A DNA stretch of 64,000 nt from Oxytricha trifallax (GCA_000711775.1 ARYC01001529.1:1-64000), one strand, 5' to 3'. Counted from the stretch's first letter, positions 44,846-58,400 are shown. Notes: a model not told the origin generated them from the letters alone. Translations and numbers: made by a program.

Positions 44846-46715
44846 TCATATTTCATTATAAGAAATAGCAAACTAATTAAATGAGAGTAATTTTTATTAG
44901 AAAAACATGATCATAATTTATTGCTTGTTGACTACTTTTATCTTATTTACAGACAAATACTAGGAATAGCTGGAGTTGCTGCTTCTTAAGCTTAAATCCT
45001 GATCCTTACCCTTGACACCCAAGAAATTCTTAGCTTTGATTTACTTTTTCTCCTCTAAATCAGAATCCAGGATTTTCTGCCCATTGACTTTGATGCTTGG
45101 ATTAGACCTTTTCTTTTTCTCTAAGTTTTTGCTTCCATGATTTGATGAATTGTTTGAACTTGGTATTTTTGACTTTCCTTTCTTTATTCTCTCTCTGGAA
45201 TTAGAATGGGATTATTTAACTGCATTTTCATTTAAGTTTAATGCATTCATATTCAAGGTTGGTTCAATCATGGCTTGATTTAACTACTTGGATTTATGTC
45301 TGTTTTTCTATATTTTCACCTTTTCTACTTCTTTTCTGGCTGTAATCACGCAGTGTTCTTTGCTGATATATAATGTTAATAATTAGCTATATCAAATAAT
45401 TGAGATATACTTTTAAATAAAACCAAAAACACCACAATAAACATTAAATTATAATAAGAAATGTAATTTCTGGAGGAAAGTCTTTGAACATCATTCTTGT
45501 GATTGCTAATTTGGGTTTGTCCCAAGTTGCAAATATCTTATCTAAGTTTTTCTTCTTGCCCAAAAGCCTTGTGGCTTTATCTTAACAAAGCATTTCTACA
45601 TAAAAGGCTTCATCCTGTGGTGATGGATTTATATAACATCCCAAATATTTGAAATAATAATCATTTAAGTTGAAAAATAATTTTAATTTATTTGAGTTGA
45701 ATTAAAAAATGAGAAAATTAAAGGTAAATTTTTAATTTAGCAAAGCAGTAGGTGCAATCATTTACATGTCTAATGTAGGACCAGCAGCATTATTATCTTT
45801 ATTGATTAATGGTAATTTTTGAAACTAAAATAATTTAGAGAAATCTAAGATAAAAATGATACAAAATATTTAATTTTATTTATTATCTGCCTCTCTATCT
45901 CTCATAGTTCTCTTCTTGGGACATTTCTTGGCTGACATAGAAAACTGCATCATCTAGACGGTTCTCTGTATCTTGTTATCAATATCCTTGATTTGTTCTA
46001 ACTCATTGCCTGGCCACAAACTCTTCAAACTCCTCCATAGATTGTTACTTTTATTATTCTCAAAATCAATGAATTTCATAATTAAATTATCTAAAAATTG
46101 TGATTATTTTTTTTACTGAGTAATACTAACTTTTTGCATAATTTCGCTTGCTTGCTCGAGTAATCCCTTAAGCGCTTTTAACTGATCATCACTCAAATAA
46201 CTCTCCTCAGCCTGTGATAAATCCTCATAGGCTTATTTCAAAGATGTCATAGAGTATGAAATTAATTGAAATTTAAATGAATATATATCTAATTCATAGT
46301 ATAATCTAATTTATTATTATAAAATTAAATTAAAAAAATAATCATAGAGAAAGAGAGTTATGCAATTTCATCGTTGAATTCCGCTCCTTTCTTTGAGATT
46401 TCGACAACTCTAGTGATAATATGAAAATGCTTTTAATTTAAAGTACATAAAGTAAAGCAACATTTGGAAATAATTTAGAATTAATAATTTGATTATCAAT
46501 TATGAATGTCCATAATTTCCATGTTTGAAATATTACAAATTAAAAATTATATAATCTTTAATGAATTAATGTTATTTAAATTCAAACAACTCTGATAATA
46601 TGTTTATAATCATAAATAAATATACTTTCATTCCTAAATCGATTGAGATATTATTTAATAAATCAAGGGAAATTAAAATTTTACTGATGTCAATCAAAGC
46701 ATTAAATATTCTCAT
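44846..46715 (-). CDS. Lys-rich hypothetical protein, several IESs
   Basis: Provisional start ATG 46715 (MRIFNALIDISKILISLD). A later block reads TRVVEISKKGAEFNDEIA (about 46415-46330), and a further ATG at 46250 starts MTSLKQAYEDLSQAEESYL; which is the true start is open. Later blocks: LWPGNELEQIKDIDNKIQ, INPSPQDEAFYVEMLCQDKA, WDKPKLAITRMMFKDFPPEI (about 45650-45470), then a long Ser/Lys/Asn-rich C terminus (SKIPSSNNSSNHGSKNLEKK, AKNFLGVKGKDQDLSLRSS). The first TGA in that frame (44846-44848) overlaps the upstream ATG of the FHA gene. Possibly nuclear; no domain recognised. Confidence 0.7.
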
Positions 46716-46746
46716 TTAATTTATGATTATATTTTATCATTTTTAT

Positions 46747-49700
46747 TCATTCATCATCTTATGGATTCAATTTTCTCCGCTTATTTGTTTCTGTTTTTTT
46801 TTAATTGTCTATTAAATTTAATCCTTTTTTACCAATAATTTTATAGTAAGTACTATATAATCTCAAAATTATAATAGTTTTCTTAGTACGAGGAGCGGCT
46901 TTCTTCTTGATGGCTGGCTTCTTTTCTTCTACTTTAAGTTCTTCTTTCTCTTCCTCTTCTTGCTCTTCATTATCATCTGCTTCATCATCTACTTGTTTCT
47001 TTTTATCCTTCACAGTTTTAGATATTTTACTCAATTTACGCTTCTTACTCTGTTTCTCAACCTTAATCTCTTTCTTTTCACTTTTCTCATCAATATCCTT
47101 TAAATCACTGGCCAAATCTTGATTTGATTTATCATGCTCGCTTTTATTGATGATTTCATCCTCTTGGCTTATTCCCAAGTCTGATAAATGAATTGATATG
47201 ACATCTGAGCTGTCGTTTCCCACCACTACTCTAGTGCTATTCCCTAATTCTTAAACATCAATTGACTCTTCAGCATTACTGGATGATAAGATATCCTTTC
47301 GTATTCTGCGATTATTAGAGAGACCAAACTTTTATTCAATTTATTGAGAGTTATTCATGCTCTATGAGTTCTTAGTTTTCACTCCACTAGAGCTCAATTG
47401 AGAATTTATTGCTGTTTTGGCTTGAATCTAATTACCCTGCTTTTTATTGTTGTTTAAGCTCTGTACCCCATCATATTTCTCCTCACTCTCGTCATCTGAT
47501 TGATTTATATCTCTAGACTTGTCATTTTTACTCTCCTCTTAATCTGAGTCTTCAATGTCCTCGTCGAAAGATTAATTATTAGCTGCATTTCTGCGTTTAC
47601 TTGGCTTCTTCACAAATGAGTTGAGATCTTTCTGTTTCTTGAAGAAGTCCTCGATTTTGTTCTTTGTAGCTGGTTACGCAGGAGAGATTTTTCTAATAAT
47701 CACAGGGTTTAGGGTAAAAAATACTTGGCTAATTTAAACATTCAAATTTCGAAGTACCTTTTGACTTAAGTTCCTTGACTTCCTCGACACATTAATCCAT
47801 TTCAGCTTTCTTAATGTGATACTCAGATATCTTTCCATCAAGAGCATCAGAAACCACTTGAGATTTCTCAGCCAACATTTGAAATAGCATCTCATCAACT
47901 GTGTCTGGACCGTGTAAGTAGTAAATATTCACACAGTTTTACTGAGAGATTCTGTGAGCTCTGTCCTCTGCTTGAGTCATAATTGATGGAGTCCAAAACA
48001 TCTCTGCAAATAATAATTTAATGATTAAATTAAGACAAGGCAAATACTATGGTTGATGCAGCAGTTAAAGTTAATCCTTGAGAACATGCAGTAATACTAA
48101 GTATAGCAATTTTTGTATCATCATCATTTTAAAATTTAGTGACTCTATCATGTCTATGGTCTACGTTAGTCTTTCCATCGATCCTAATATAGCCAACCTT
48201 GGTTTTCTTAACAAATTCCTCAATGCCATCCATTACAACTTAATGATGAGCGAACACAATAAACTTGCAACTGTTTTGAATTAATGTGTCCATAAAATCA
48301 GTAATACCATCGATTTTACTCTCCCCTGTCAAGCGATAAGCTGACATAAAAGAATTATCGTCTTATTCTTTATTGTTTGCTCTCTGCCCACTTAAGTATT
48401 CAGAGAAGCTTGTGTTATCTGTAATCAAAGTTTAAACGAACTTCTCTACATCTCCTTCATCGTTTTTGAGATTATTCAAGATCTTTTTGACTTGAGTTAC
48501 TAACTTAGCATCTGTTTATACTTGAATCTTTTGTCTACGTTTTGGTGGTAATTGATCAAGCACTTCTTTCTTTAAGCGTCTTATCATGACACTCTAACTA
48601 AGGATGTAATGCAGTTCTTTCGTGCAGCTGTTTCCTGTATAATCCATACCATATGGAGTCTCCTTTGGATTGCAATATCTTGCTGAGTACTCTGTGAAGC
48701 TGCCAACAATATCTGGACGCAAGATTTTCATAAGATTGTAGATTTCATATGGTCTGGAGAGCATAGGAGTTCCACTAATTAGAATCACTCTTTTCGCTTT
48801 GGTTAATATTGGCATTAGATGTTTGCTTCTCTTTGAATCCCTACTTTTAAGGTAAAATTTAATCTATAAATGGTTCACTATTATGTCTTTTAATAATAAT
48901 GGGCTTCATCTGCTATACAAATTTTGAACTTTTTGGCATCTATTTCTTCATGCCTTTTCTGAGCCAAATCATAAGACATTATAAATATGCAAGCATCTGG
49001 ACTCCATTGATCTGTTCCTTTTTTAAACATTTATATATCCTTTTCCTTGATTGTCGGGATCCACTTCATGATTTCATCTTTCCATGTATATCTCAATATA
49101 ATTCCTTAAAAATATATTTATAAATTAGTTTTAAAGCTAAATTTTAAACTTATAAAATTAAATCATAAGAATATGAAAAAATAGATAATACGCACAGAAA
49201 TACTATGATAAATATTTTATTATTTTTATTTTTAAGTATAAAAAATTATCTCATTATTTTTTTTCTAATTAAATAATCATATGATTTAATAAACTAGAAC
49301 CTAAATTCACAAGAAAACAAAATAAAATATAATTTATAATTATTAAAGTGAGATCGAAAAAATAATGTATAAAAACGTAGTAGACGAATTAAAATTAACT
49401 AAAACTCTTATGATAGAAAATAAAATATATGAAAATAATTAAATTTTTGTAATTTAAGACAATTTTTATTTAAAAAATAGTAGAATCATTTAAATATTGT
49501 TTTTTTTTTATTTATTTAGAAAAAGAAAGATAAATATTTTGTTTTGTGATGATTTATTGCATGCGGTAATTGATTGAAAAACTTAGCAGTTTTAAAAAAA
49601 ATGATTTATCATAATAATAGAGTAAGTTTGATTATTTCTGAATAAATTTCAAAAAGCAATCATCACACTGCTTTATTACCACAAAAAACATTTAAACACT

Positions 49701-52261
49701 TACTATTTTTATACAGTTTTTATATTTTTAATGATGAAGGAGCTACAATAAACAAAGGCCAGTCTTGCTTATATCCATATGATATACCAATGGCTTGTAT
49801 AGTTTTACCAACACCCATTTCATCTCCCAGAAGCAGTCTTCCAAATCTCGAGAAGCCGAATTCAATACCCTTCTTCTAAAACTCATATAGATTTTCGAGA
49901 ATTTTTGGGGGTAAGCTTTCGACTTTCAATTTTAGGCGAACTTCAGGTTCGTAATTCAAACCCAGAGATTTTAGTTTCTTGTTGCCAACTGTGAAAGGTA
50001 TTGAATTCTTGGCTAACTCATAGGCAAACTCAGGTATGTCTGCAATAAAAAGGTGATTCCTAATACAATATCAGTCTTTTATTTACAAAGAGTGGGGATA
50101 TAATAGATTTGTTGTGCAATTTGAATACCTCTTGTAATACAGAGTTACCCAATTTCTTCTAAAACTCTATCGTACATATCCTTTCTCACAAACCACTCTC
50201 TACTCTGAGCGTCATACCGAGCATCTGGGAGTGCTTTGATTTTATCTTTAATGTCTGGATCGTAGAAATTCTCAAACTTCAATGCAATAGTGTTTGGTCC
50301 TACGGGGGGGGGGTCTAAGTCGGTGCAAAAATTTTTTCAAAATCCTAAGTCGGTGCAAAATTTTTTTTCTCAAAAACATCAAAATCCCTAAGTCGGTGCA
50401 TGATCAATTTTTGACATTATTGATATATTTTATCATCCTGCCCCACATAAAAAGTATCATTATTAACTAAAATTTTAGTCTCAGCTTCTGAATCGAACTC
50501 CTTCATTAAATTTTGATCATAGGACACTTAAAATATTATTACAAAAATATTTTTTTTTCTGTGACAGATATTTGTATAAGTAGAATAAAAAACATTATTT
50601 TAATATCTAATTAGTCAGTAAGCAACAAAATTGGGGATTAAGAACATCATAATTATTCACTAAATTTAATGATGTTTGACCATATTATAAAACTCTTGAC
50701 TCAATTAATTGTCTTTTTTTAAATACACTTATCAATATGTACGAGTTTTTATAATATGGTCAAACATCATTAAATTTAGTGAATAATTATGATGTTCTTA
50801 ATCCCCAATTTTGTTGCTTACTGACTAATTAGATATTAAAATAATGTTTTTTATTCTACTTATACAAATATCTGTCACAGAAAAAAAAATATTTTTGTAA
50901 TAATATTTTAAGTGTCCTATGATCAAAATTTAATGAAGGAGTTCGATTCAGAAGCTGAGACTAAAATTTTAGTTAATAATGATACTTTTTATGTGGGGCA
51001 GGATGATAAAATATATCAATAATGTCAAAAATTGATCATGCACCGACTTAGGGATTTTGATGTTTTTGCGAAAAAAAATTTTGCACCGACTTAGGATTTT
51101 GAAAAAATTTTTGCACCGACTTAGACCCCCCCCCCGGTCCTACTATAATGATAATATATTTATTCTTAAAATCAAGTAAGTTCTTCAGAGATATTGTAGA
51201 GATTAAATTTTTAGAAACTATTGTTATATTATATTTAATTATAACTCAATGAAGATAAGTTTTTGTCCGCCATTTGATTTCCTGCTTTTGCCACTTCCCC
51301 CAGAATATGCGCGATTACCGCCTCCCCAACCATTTCCTTTCTTGAATGGATTGTACGACGAAACCGCATTTTATATTAAATAGAAACACACGATATTAAG
51401 GAAAATGAAAAAACTTAAAAACAATCATACTATTTATTATTATGAATATTTTTCCTGAACAACTGAGAAGTATCAAACTCCTTTGCACCACTTTTGCTTT
51501 TACTTCTTCTGCCATCTGAATTTTGAATTTGGTCGAAGTTGTTGAATGATGTTGATTTGAAATTTGACTCCAAACTTTTCTGAATATTCTTTTCTTACTC
51601 CCTTTTAGTGGTTGGGGAGATAAACTTGAACATATATTTATTATTCTTTAAAATTTAGTAAAAAATATTACGCTCATTAATACTTTATCAATATTTCGAT
51701 GACTATATTGTAATTATTATATAATGAGTAGGTTTATTTCTCTGTTTGAATAAATCCTAAGACTTCGACTGATTAACAAACTCTTTCACGTAGTTTCTCG
51801 GTTTATCTGTTGCTGGTATGTTACTTTCTAATGATTAAGGAATAAATCTTGGGTTGTTTTGTTGCTACTGCTGAGGCTGATTTCCTTAATGCTACCCTGA
51901 TGTTAATATTTTTAATATAATAATTAAATATTTATTATCATTTTATATGATGGATTGTTTGATTAGTTTAGTTAATTATTGCGATTACTGCCTGGGTTAT
52001 TTGAGTTTGCTTACTATTAAGGAACTTTAGGCTATATCTGAAAGCCAGACTTTTATTCTAATTATTTGAATTTATTAAACTTATCATAAAATGAGAATGA
52101 AAACCATAAAATACAAATCTAAATAATTCTTGCTTAGGAGGCTAAGCAATAAACGAATTGTTATTTGAATTAGAGGGCTGAGCAAACGAAGTGTTTAGAC
52201 TGGAAGCTCCACTCTTAGTATTTGCTAATAATTGCAAATATTTCTCGTAAGGAGTTGCCAT
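46747..52261 (-). CDS. SMARCAL1/HARP-type SNF2 annealing helicase
   Basis: Start ATG 52261 (MATPYEKYLQLLANTKSGAS), TGA 46747-46749. The N terminus is Gln/Asn-rich with a Gly-rich patch (KGNGWGGGNRAYSGGSG). The HARP domain (VGPNTIALKF.., ALPDARYDAQSREWFV) is split by the 832-bp palindrome. The helicase core is in order: LLLGDEMGVGKTIQAIGI (Walker A), CIADEAHY (DEAH), ILISGTPMLSRPYEIYNLMK (a family hallmark), KKEVLDQLPPKRRQKIQV, AILSITACSQGLTLTAA and MTQAEDRAHRISQ (motif VI). A long Lys/Glu-rich tail follows. SMARCAL1 relatives rewind single-stranded DNA at stalled forks. Domain order and motif spacing are complete, so I expect a functional gene after IES removal. Confidence 0.9.
50304..51135. 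mobile_element. 832-bp near-perfect palindrome (foldback transposon) inside the HARP exon
   Basis: Starts with ten G and ends with ten C. The arms of about 394 bp are almost identical inverted copies around a spacer of about 45 bp (50698-50742). GGTCCTAC is duplicated exactly at 50296-50303 and 51136-51143. The outermost part repeats CTAAGTCGGTGCA three times in each arm. Excision with one GGTCCTAC restores ..IIVGPNTIALKF... It carries no coding sequence. It shares terminal motifs with the element at 7750-8922. Confidence 0.93.
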
Positions 52262-52485
52262 TTAAATTTTGACTTAAAATTACAATATCAACAAACTAAA
52301 ATATTTAAATTTATTCTTTATAAATTGGTTGCTGTATAAGTCTTACAAACCAAACTATATAATTATGAAAAATTTAATTGATTGAATAATAAAAAATTAA
52401 AAGGATATGAATAGCAATTTTGTATAAATTTCCATATTTAAAAAGAGATATTGCTTCTTATATGATATTATCTCGCATCAAATCA

Positions 52486-53432
52486 TCAATACTTTGTGAT
52501 AACATGCGAATCATCACTATCAAACAGTAGTTTCTTGATTAATCCATTTTACACTTCAAGAGCGGTCTTATTACAATATAGGAAGCGTTGCTCCTATCCA
52601 CCGTGTTACAAAGCTAAACTTCTCACTAAATGTCCGTGAGTAACTATGATATGCTGCATTATTTTTTGTATTTCTTATTTAAAAAGCATCTATTACATTT
52701 GATAAAATAATATGTAAAACTCGCTTATCTGACTGAGAATATTTGGCAGCCAAGTTTTAAGCGATTCCAAGCACTCTATTTAGAACAATTTCATTATCTT
52801 CTGGAAACATCTATTCAATGTCATTTTGCTAGTAATCTCTAACAAACTTGTAAGTCATTCCATTTAGGTATTTCTAACTTATCTCTTCTTAAGAATACTT
52901 GTTGATTAAAAGTCTTGGGATAGGGTTTTAGTGGTTGTATGATGAACTCTCTAAGTATTCTCTATAATCATAGTTTATTGGGATGTGGTTAATTCCAATT
53001 TGTCTCGCAATATTAATAAAATCAGACTAATTAATTAGATTCAATATGCAATTATGAGCAATATTGGCTGAAGTCATGATAACTCTAAGAAAAGGACTAG
53101 ACTCAATTAAAATTTCTTCAAAATTGCCAGTTTTTATGTATTCTTTCAAAAATTAACCAGTTTCAATAGCTTGTTATTCACCAATTGGAGTTAACTGGGC
53201 ATCATACCTCTCTTCAAATTAGATGTTTCTCTCTGGATGTTTATCCGCTCTTTCCCCATGCCTAAACTTAATTATTAAAAGTCACAATTATATCTCTTTA
53301 TTTATTTTTGTATTGCATTTTAAATAATCATTTATTAAGTTTAATAAACATAATTTCACAGGTTGGTCCATTTTAAAGTGAAGAATATTCCTAATTATCA
53401 CTTTTAGATAAAAATTCTTGACTTATTTCCAT
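52486..53432 (-). CDS. histidine phosphatase (PGAM-like) paralog A
   Basis: Start ATG 53432 (MEISQEFLSKSDNQEYSSLQ), TGA 52486-52488. MDS1 joins MDS2 at pointer ATTAA, giving CEIMFIKFRHGERADKHPER. The catalytic RHGERAD is present, then QLTPIGEQQA, ILIESSPFLRVIMTSANIA, and after a second IES (near 52650-52710) QHIIVTHGHLVRSLAL with the second catalytic His. It ends LLFDSDDSHVITKY. The motif order is that of the branch-1 histidine phosphatase superfamily. The substrate cannot be told from sequence; UBASH3-like protein phosphatases and sugar phosphatases share this core. The next gene upstream is a close paralog. Confidence 0.88.
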
Positions 53433-53663
53433 TAAATAAAATAAATAAATTATATTAAAGCATTAAGGTGACATAATTATAAAAACAATGAAATTAAAGA
53501 AATAGCTTTATATCACAAACTAAATATGTTTTTAAACCTCATTATTTTTATGTTTATAATCTGTAGATCAATAACTACTTTGGTATTTCAACCTAAATAT
53601 AATTTTAAATGATTACTTCTACTTCTCAATTTAAAATGAGTTACAAACTTCTAATTAAAATGC

Positions 53664-55127
53664 TCAATCGTGCCATCTAGTTTTTGTCTTGGTCTTTACA
53701 TGACGATCATCACAATCAAATACAAGCTTTTTCAGCTTTCCATTATATATTCTTATACCGCTTATGCAACAATAAGTCATTTCCCCCTGTCTACCGCCCA
53801 ATATTTAAGCTGCTAACCATACTGGATGGAAATGGGGAATAGATTTAAATATAAAAATTATAAAATCATTTATATTTGATTAAAAGTTAAGCGAATATTG
53901 AGAATGGATTATTCTATCCCATAAAAATGAGTAATAACTACTTTTAATACTCTTCTCTACGGTTACAATTCTTTGGTATATTTGCAAAATTGATGGATGG
54001 TATTTTAAACTCTGTTATGACATTTACGATATTTTTAGAATAAAGTGAATTGTAATTAATAATAAAATATAGAAATAAACAATTTAAAACATGTCTGATC
54101 AGAGTGCTCTGTGTCATTCAACAAAAATCTAAGTTACAAAAAACATATCTAACATTTTATTTTTACAGGGGTTGCACCTGGTAAGACTTAGGGCGTCAAC
54201 GAAGAGGAACTTCAAGAAGTCATACAAAGAAGGGCAAACAATTTAAGATTTTCGATGATGACAGTGAAGATGAGGAGGAAGATGAAGATGAAACGTTTTT
54301 TTGTTAGATTTACTATTACTACAATTACTATTGTTATTATTCTAAATTCATTTTCTAATTCACTTTATTTTATTTAAAAAGCATCATGATTATTACTCGC
54401 TTTCAGGGTACATTTTATTTGGAGTTGTTCTATCAAGTGCTTTAGACTCATCTGTCTCTTAAAAGTCTACTCCCACTAGGTAATTTTGAACCAAATAGTC
54501 CTTATCTTTGTTAATAAAGAGTAAGTTTGGAATAGGGTCTTGCCCTGAGAAACAACTTGGATGCATTATTTCTCTGTGATTGTATGAAACTGTTATCTTT
54601 GGAATCTTTAAATTGAAATATTTAAAATATTTTCTAATAGAAATCTGAAATTTATAAAATTCAAGCTATTTTTTGCTAATCATTATAAAATACTAATTAA
54701 TGCTTAGTTATTTGGCTATTTAAGCTGCTGTCATCATAACTCTTAAAAACGGGCTACTCTCTAGAATGACTTCCTCAAATTTATTCTCTTCTATGTAAGA
54801 CTTAAGAAAAAGTCCAGTCTCCTTTGCCTGTTAAATTCCAATTTACGTGAGATGAGCATCGTCCATAAATTCTATCGGTTTCCCATTTTCTTCTAAATGC
54901 TTATCAGCTCGCTCTCCATGTCTTATGAACAGAATCTTTGCTTTTATTAAGTATAAAATTTGGTAAATTAGGGGGGGCGACTCTAGCATCCATAAATGAA
55001 TGGGATTCCAGGCATTATAAAAAGAAATATAAAAAATCTCGCATCTTTAATCTTCATTAGAAAATTTCCTTGGAATAGGAATTTCGGCACTTCCACCACT
55101 CGCAGCTTTATTTCCCATACTTTGCAT
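53664..55127 (-). CDS. histidine phosphatase (PGAM-like) paralog B
   Basis: Start ATG 55127 (MQSMGNKAASGGSAEIPIPR), TGA 53664-53666. Pointer AGATT joins ..QRCEILFIRHGERADKHLEE.. in frame. Then come QIGIQQAKETGLFLKSYIEE, ILESSPFLRVMMTAAQIAK, a block at 54610-54400 (KITVSYNHREIMHPSCFSG), a block near 54050-53920 with VLKVVITHFYGIEQSI, and a last block (53840-53664) ending VFDCDDRHVKTKTKTRWHD. The second catalytic motif reads THFYG where paralog A has THGHL; the His is kept but the usual Gly is changed. The IES between the second and third blocks contains coding-like sequence on the other strand. Confidence 0.83.
54170..54305 (+). other. coding-like acidic fragment on the opposite strand within an IES
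   Basis: The plus strand reads RGTSRSHTKKGKQFKIFDDD followed by an uninterrupted Glu/Asp run (SEDEEEDEDE). The upstream part also looks coding in another frame (APGKTQGVNEEELQEVIQRR). It lacks a start and continues into AT-rich codons. It could be a block of another gene carried in this IES, or a relic. Confidence 0.4.
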
Positions 55128-55129
55128 AA

Positions 55130-55485
55130 ATTGAAAGTAAAATTCAAACTAAAATCGACTTTTAAGTTTTGTTGCTTTATCTAATTCAATTATTAATAGA
55201 TTACTGCATTTTTAATTTATAGTGAGTAAATTTAGCTTTGTAAACATATGTATAATTTGAGAATGCATTAATTGAAATTTAATTGACTGAATAACCATAA
55301 CTTAATATTTAATATATTATCTCAATTATTTTTTTTGGATTTTCTTTTATCTTTAAGGCCTTTAATTTTACTATTTTTCCCTAAATTTTATTATAAATAA
55401 ATTGAAAAATAAAAATTTCTTATTTTCTTGTCAATTTTGAAAAATTAGTGACATTATTTTTAATTTTATTTATGTTAAATAATTT
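55130..55485. other. AT-rich intergenic region
   Basis: Between the start of histidine phosphatase B and the 3' end of the channel gene. No recognisable gene. Confidence 0.5.
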
Positions 55486-55489
55486 AAAT

Positions 55490-58400
55490 TTAATGAAACT
55501 CAGAATTAAGTATATCAATTTTTTATGAAAAAAAACAATTCGTTAATTTTCTCAACTAAGATATTACCATCTATCCAATTTCTTTAGATTTATTTGATTA
55601 TTCTACTTATTAATTTCTTATAGCTTTAGCTTTACTAAGTATGTTTTTATCTCTCACATCCTACAGGTTCTGCTAATTCTTCACTGTCTACTGTGACTCC
55701 TCTGACTCGTAACTCTCATTAACCTTGTCCTCTTTTATTGACTTAAAATCTTTCACGTCTTTTTGCAACAAAAATATTTTCTTTTACGAAGAATAACACT
55801 TAAATTTTAAGAATAATATCATATTTTGTTGTGTTGTTTTTGCAAAAAATCATTGAGATTCATGTTACCCTTGATTAAAGCAAAGTCTAGCATTACTTAT
55901 TTCTTAGGTTGAGAATTGCCATTTTCATCTCCATCTCCATCATAAATTAAAATAAAATTTCTATTGTTTAATCAGAAAAAAATAATTTATATGTATAACT
56001 TACAATCATCAGGGTTCTTAAAGTATTTATCTTTTGCAGCTGAGTGCTCATCACTAAACTCTTCACTGAACTCTTCTGTATGGAAAGAATCTTCATCATC
56101 GTAAAAATATAATCATAGTAATTCATGCGATTAATGTGAAATCATGCTAATAGTATAAGAAAAAATCGTTGGGATTGATATGATTTTCAAGTGGGGCTTA
56201 ACTCACGAATTAATTGGGGTCTACTCCGAAACTACGCAAGTAATTTCTATCATCAATTATGTTTGGTGCCAGATGATTAACTCCTAGCAAATTATCATGA
56301 TTAAAAACGTAATAGCATAATAAGTATATAACAATTATGATTAAATTACTCTAATTATCATTAGCAGATGCAAGTTAAAGAGCTAATTTATCACCTGCTG
56401 TGGTTTTCTATAGAATTAGTTTTCTCTCTGGACTATCATCACTAAATTATTGTAAATTGTTGCTCTGAGATGATAAACTTCCACTGCTCTGCTGTTCTTG
56501 CAATCCATTCCTTATAATAATAAATACACATAAAAAGTGTGATTTATAACTTCAATACACATTTTAAAAGAATTCAAACAAATTCTTCTTATTTATTTAT
56601 TCCTCTAGTCTGGTGAAATTTACTGATTAGATTTAAAAATCTAGAGCCCAAGTGGCAAATTCGTTAAATTAGAAATGTATTCGTCTCTCTACTGCATTTT
56701 TTACTCTTCTTAGCCTAAGGTGCGCGTTTTCTTTAAATTATCGGAGTCTAGTTAGTTTTAGTTAATGTTTGTATTTGAAAGAGCGCTTTCGAAACCTGAA
56801 GATTGAAGTTTTAGTCTGAGGGAGTGAATCTAAATTAATGTAAGTTATGAGATTAAGGAATATAAATCACAAAAATAACATAAAATGAACATTGTTATTG
56901 TTGTCATGCTAAAGTAAGATGGATTCGGAGTTGTCCGAGACTCGCATTTAATTGTCAGACAGAGATCCTTGCCTTAACACTCCGCTGTTCTCCTCTTGTA
57001 AATCATTTTCCTTTAAACTGCTATTTTATATTACCCAAAAAATGAAATTCAATTTCTCATATATAATTACTAAATCTAGTCTAATAAAGAATCGTTATTA
57101 ATTAATTCTGCTATTTTTCAATTCGTTTTCAGCTTGCTCTTTCTGCTATTATGCTATAAGATCTTTCTTTTTTTGTCTTTAACCTTGATAACGTTTCCAG
57201 TTTTTATATATCTACAAAGCGCACATATATTTACTCACCGTCATCTCTGTCCTGTAATATTTATTTCCGCACAAACTATCGGGAGTTCAAAAAGATTAAA
57301 TAAATTTCACATTTTTATAGTGATTTATAGTATTTTTGTATGAGTTAAATTCTAATTATAACTTATAATAAATATGAGTTACATGTTTTCCCAAACCCTT
57401 ATATTTTCTCTTGAGCTCCTTCATAATATTTACTACTTATTCGCAGTTGTGTACCTGCTCATCGTTATTTCCAATGATTGAGTGAAATATTGCCCACATC
57501 ACTTCTGGCAATAATTATTAATGTTTTATAGATACTACTACTACAATGAGAATTAATAAAATAATATAATATCTGGGAAGTAGACTTTTCCTTCGCCATC
57601 CCTAAGATGACTTTTAATGTTTAGACAGAAGATGATTTTATTTAATTTGGCTTGTTCTATTTTTTAACCTTCATATCCAAGAGGGGGAGGAAGCTATTTC
57701 AAAAAGTTTGAAAACTCAGTAGTTTTTAGGTAATGCTCGCCATTTGGACAAAATAATGCCCAAGTCTTAATAAATGCTTTAATATCTTTTCTCTTAAGTG
57801 ATAGCACTTAAATAAGTATGAATGTAAATAAAAAAAAAACATTTTTAGTTAGGGAAAACTTTCATATATAAATACGAATTTAAATCATAATTAATTTTCC
57901 GAAATTTAGATTTACTTTTTGAGAATCACTTCATTTTCATCTTCAGATGCTTTAACGTCATTGAAATTTTCATAAATAACAGCAATAAACACATTCAGGA
58001 ATATATAATGCGTTACTAGTTAGAAAGCAATCTAAAAGTATTAAATTGTAATTATATTGATAATTTAATAGGTCAAATTTAATAATAAATTTCTTTTAAT
58101 GAATAAATCTTGATACCTATATTTAAAAGTAAAGAATTTATTAATTTTCATTTGATTATGATAAAATTTATATGATATAAAAATGGAAACTGTGACTCAA
58201 AAAATCTATTCTGTCAATAAATCTCATTTAAATGTATCAATAAAATTTTTGTGGAGTTTTTAAATCCAGTATATAATAGCCAATAAGCCTTCCTAGTCAA
58301 AGCAATCATGCATAATTCCATTCCAATTCTCTCCTGTAGAAGCTCGAAATAGCAAAATGATTGTGATGTAAAAAGATTGAAAGTTTGCATTTTTCGTTAT

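Noticed and set aside
48899-49123. Plus-strand hydrophobic ORF
   Set aside because: Antisense of the SNF2 block containing ADEAHY and SYDLAQKRHEE.
57134-57343. Plus-strand ORF rich in Leu/Phe
   Set aside because: AT-driven open frame in channel-gene IES sequence, with no supporting motif.
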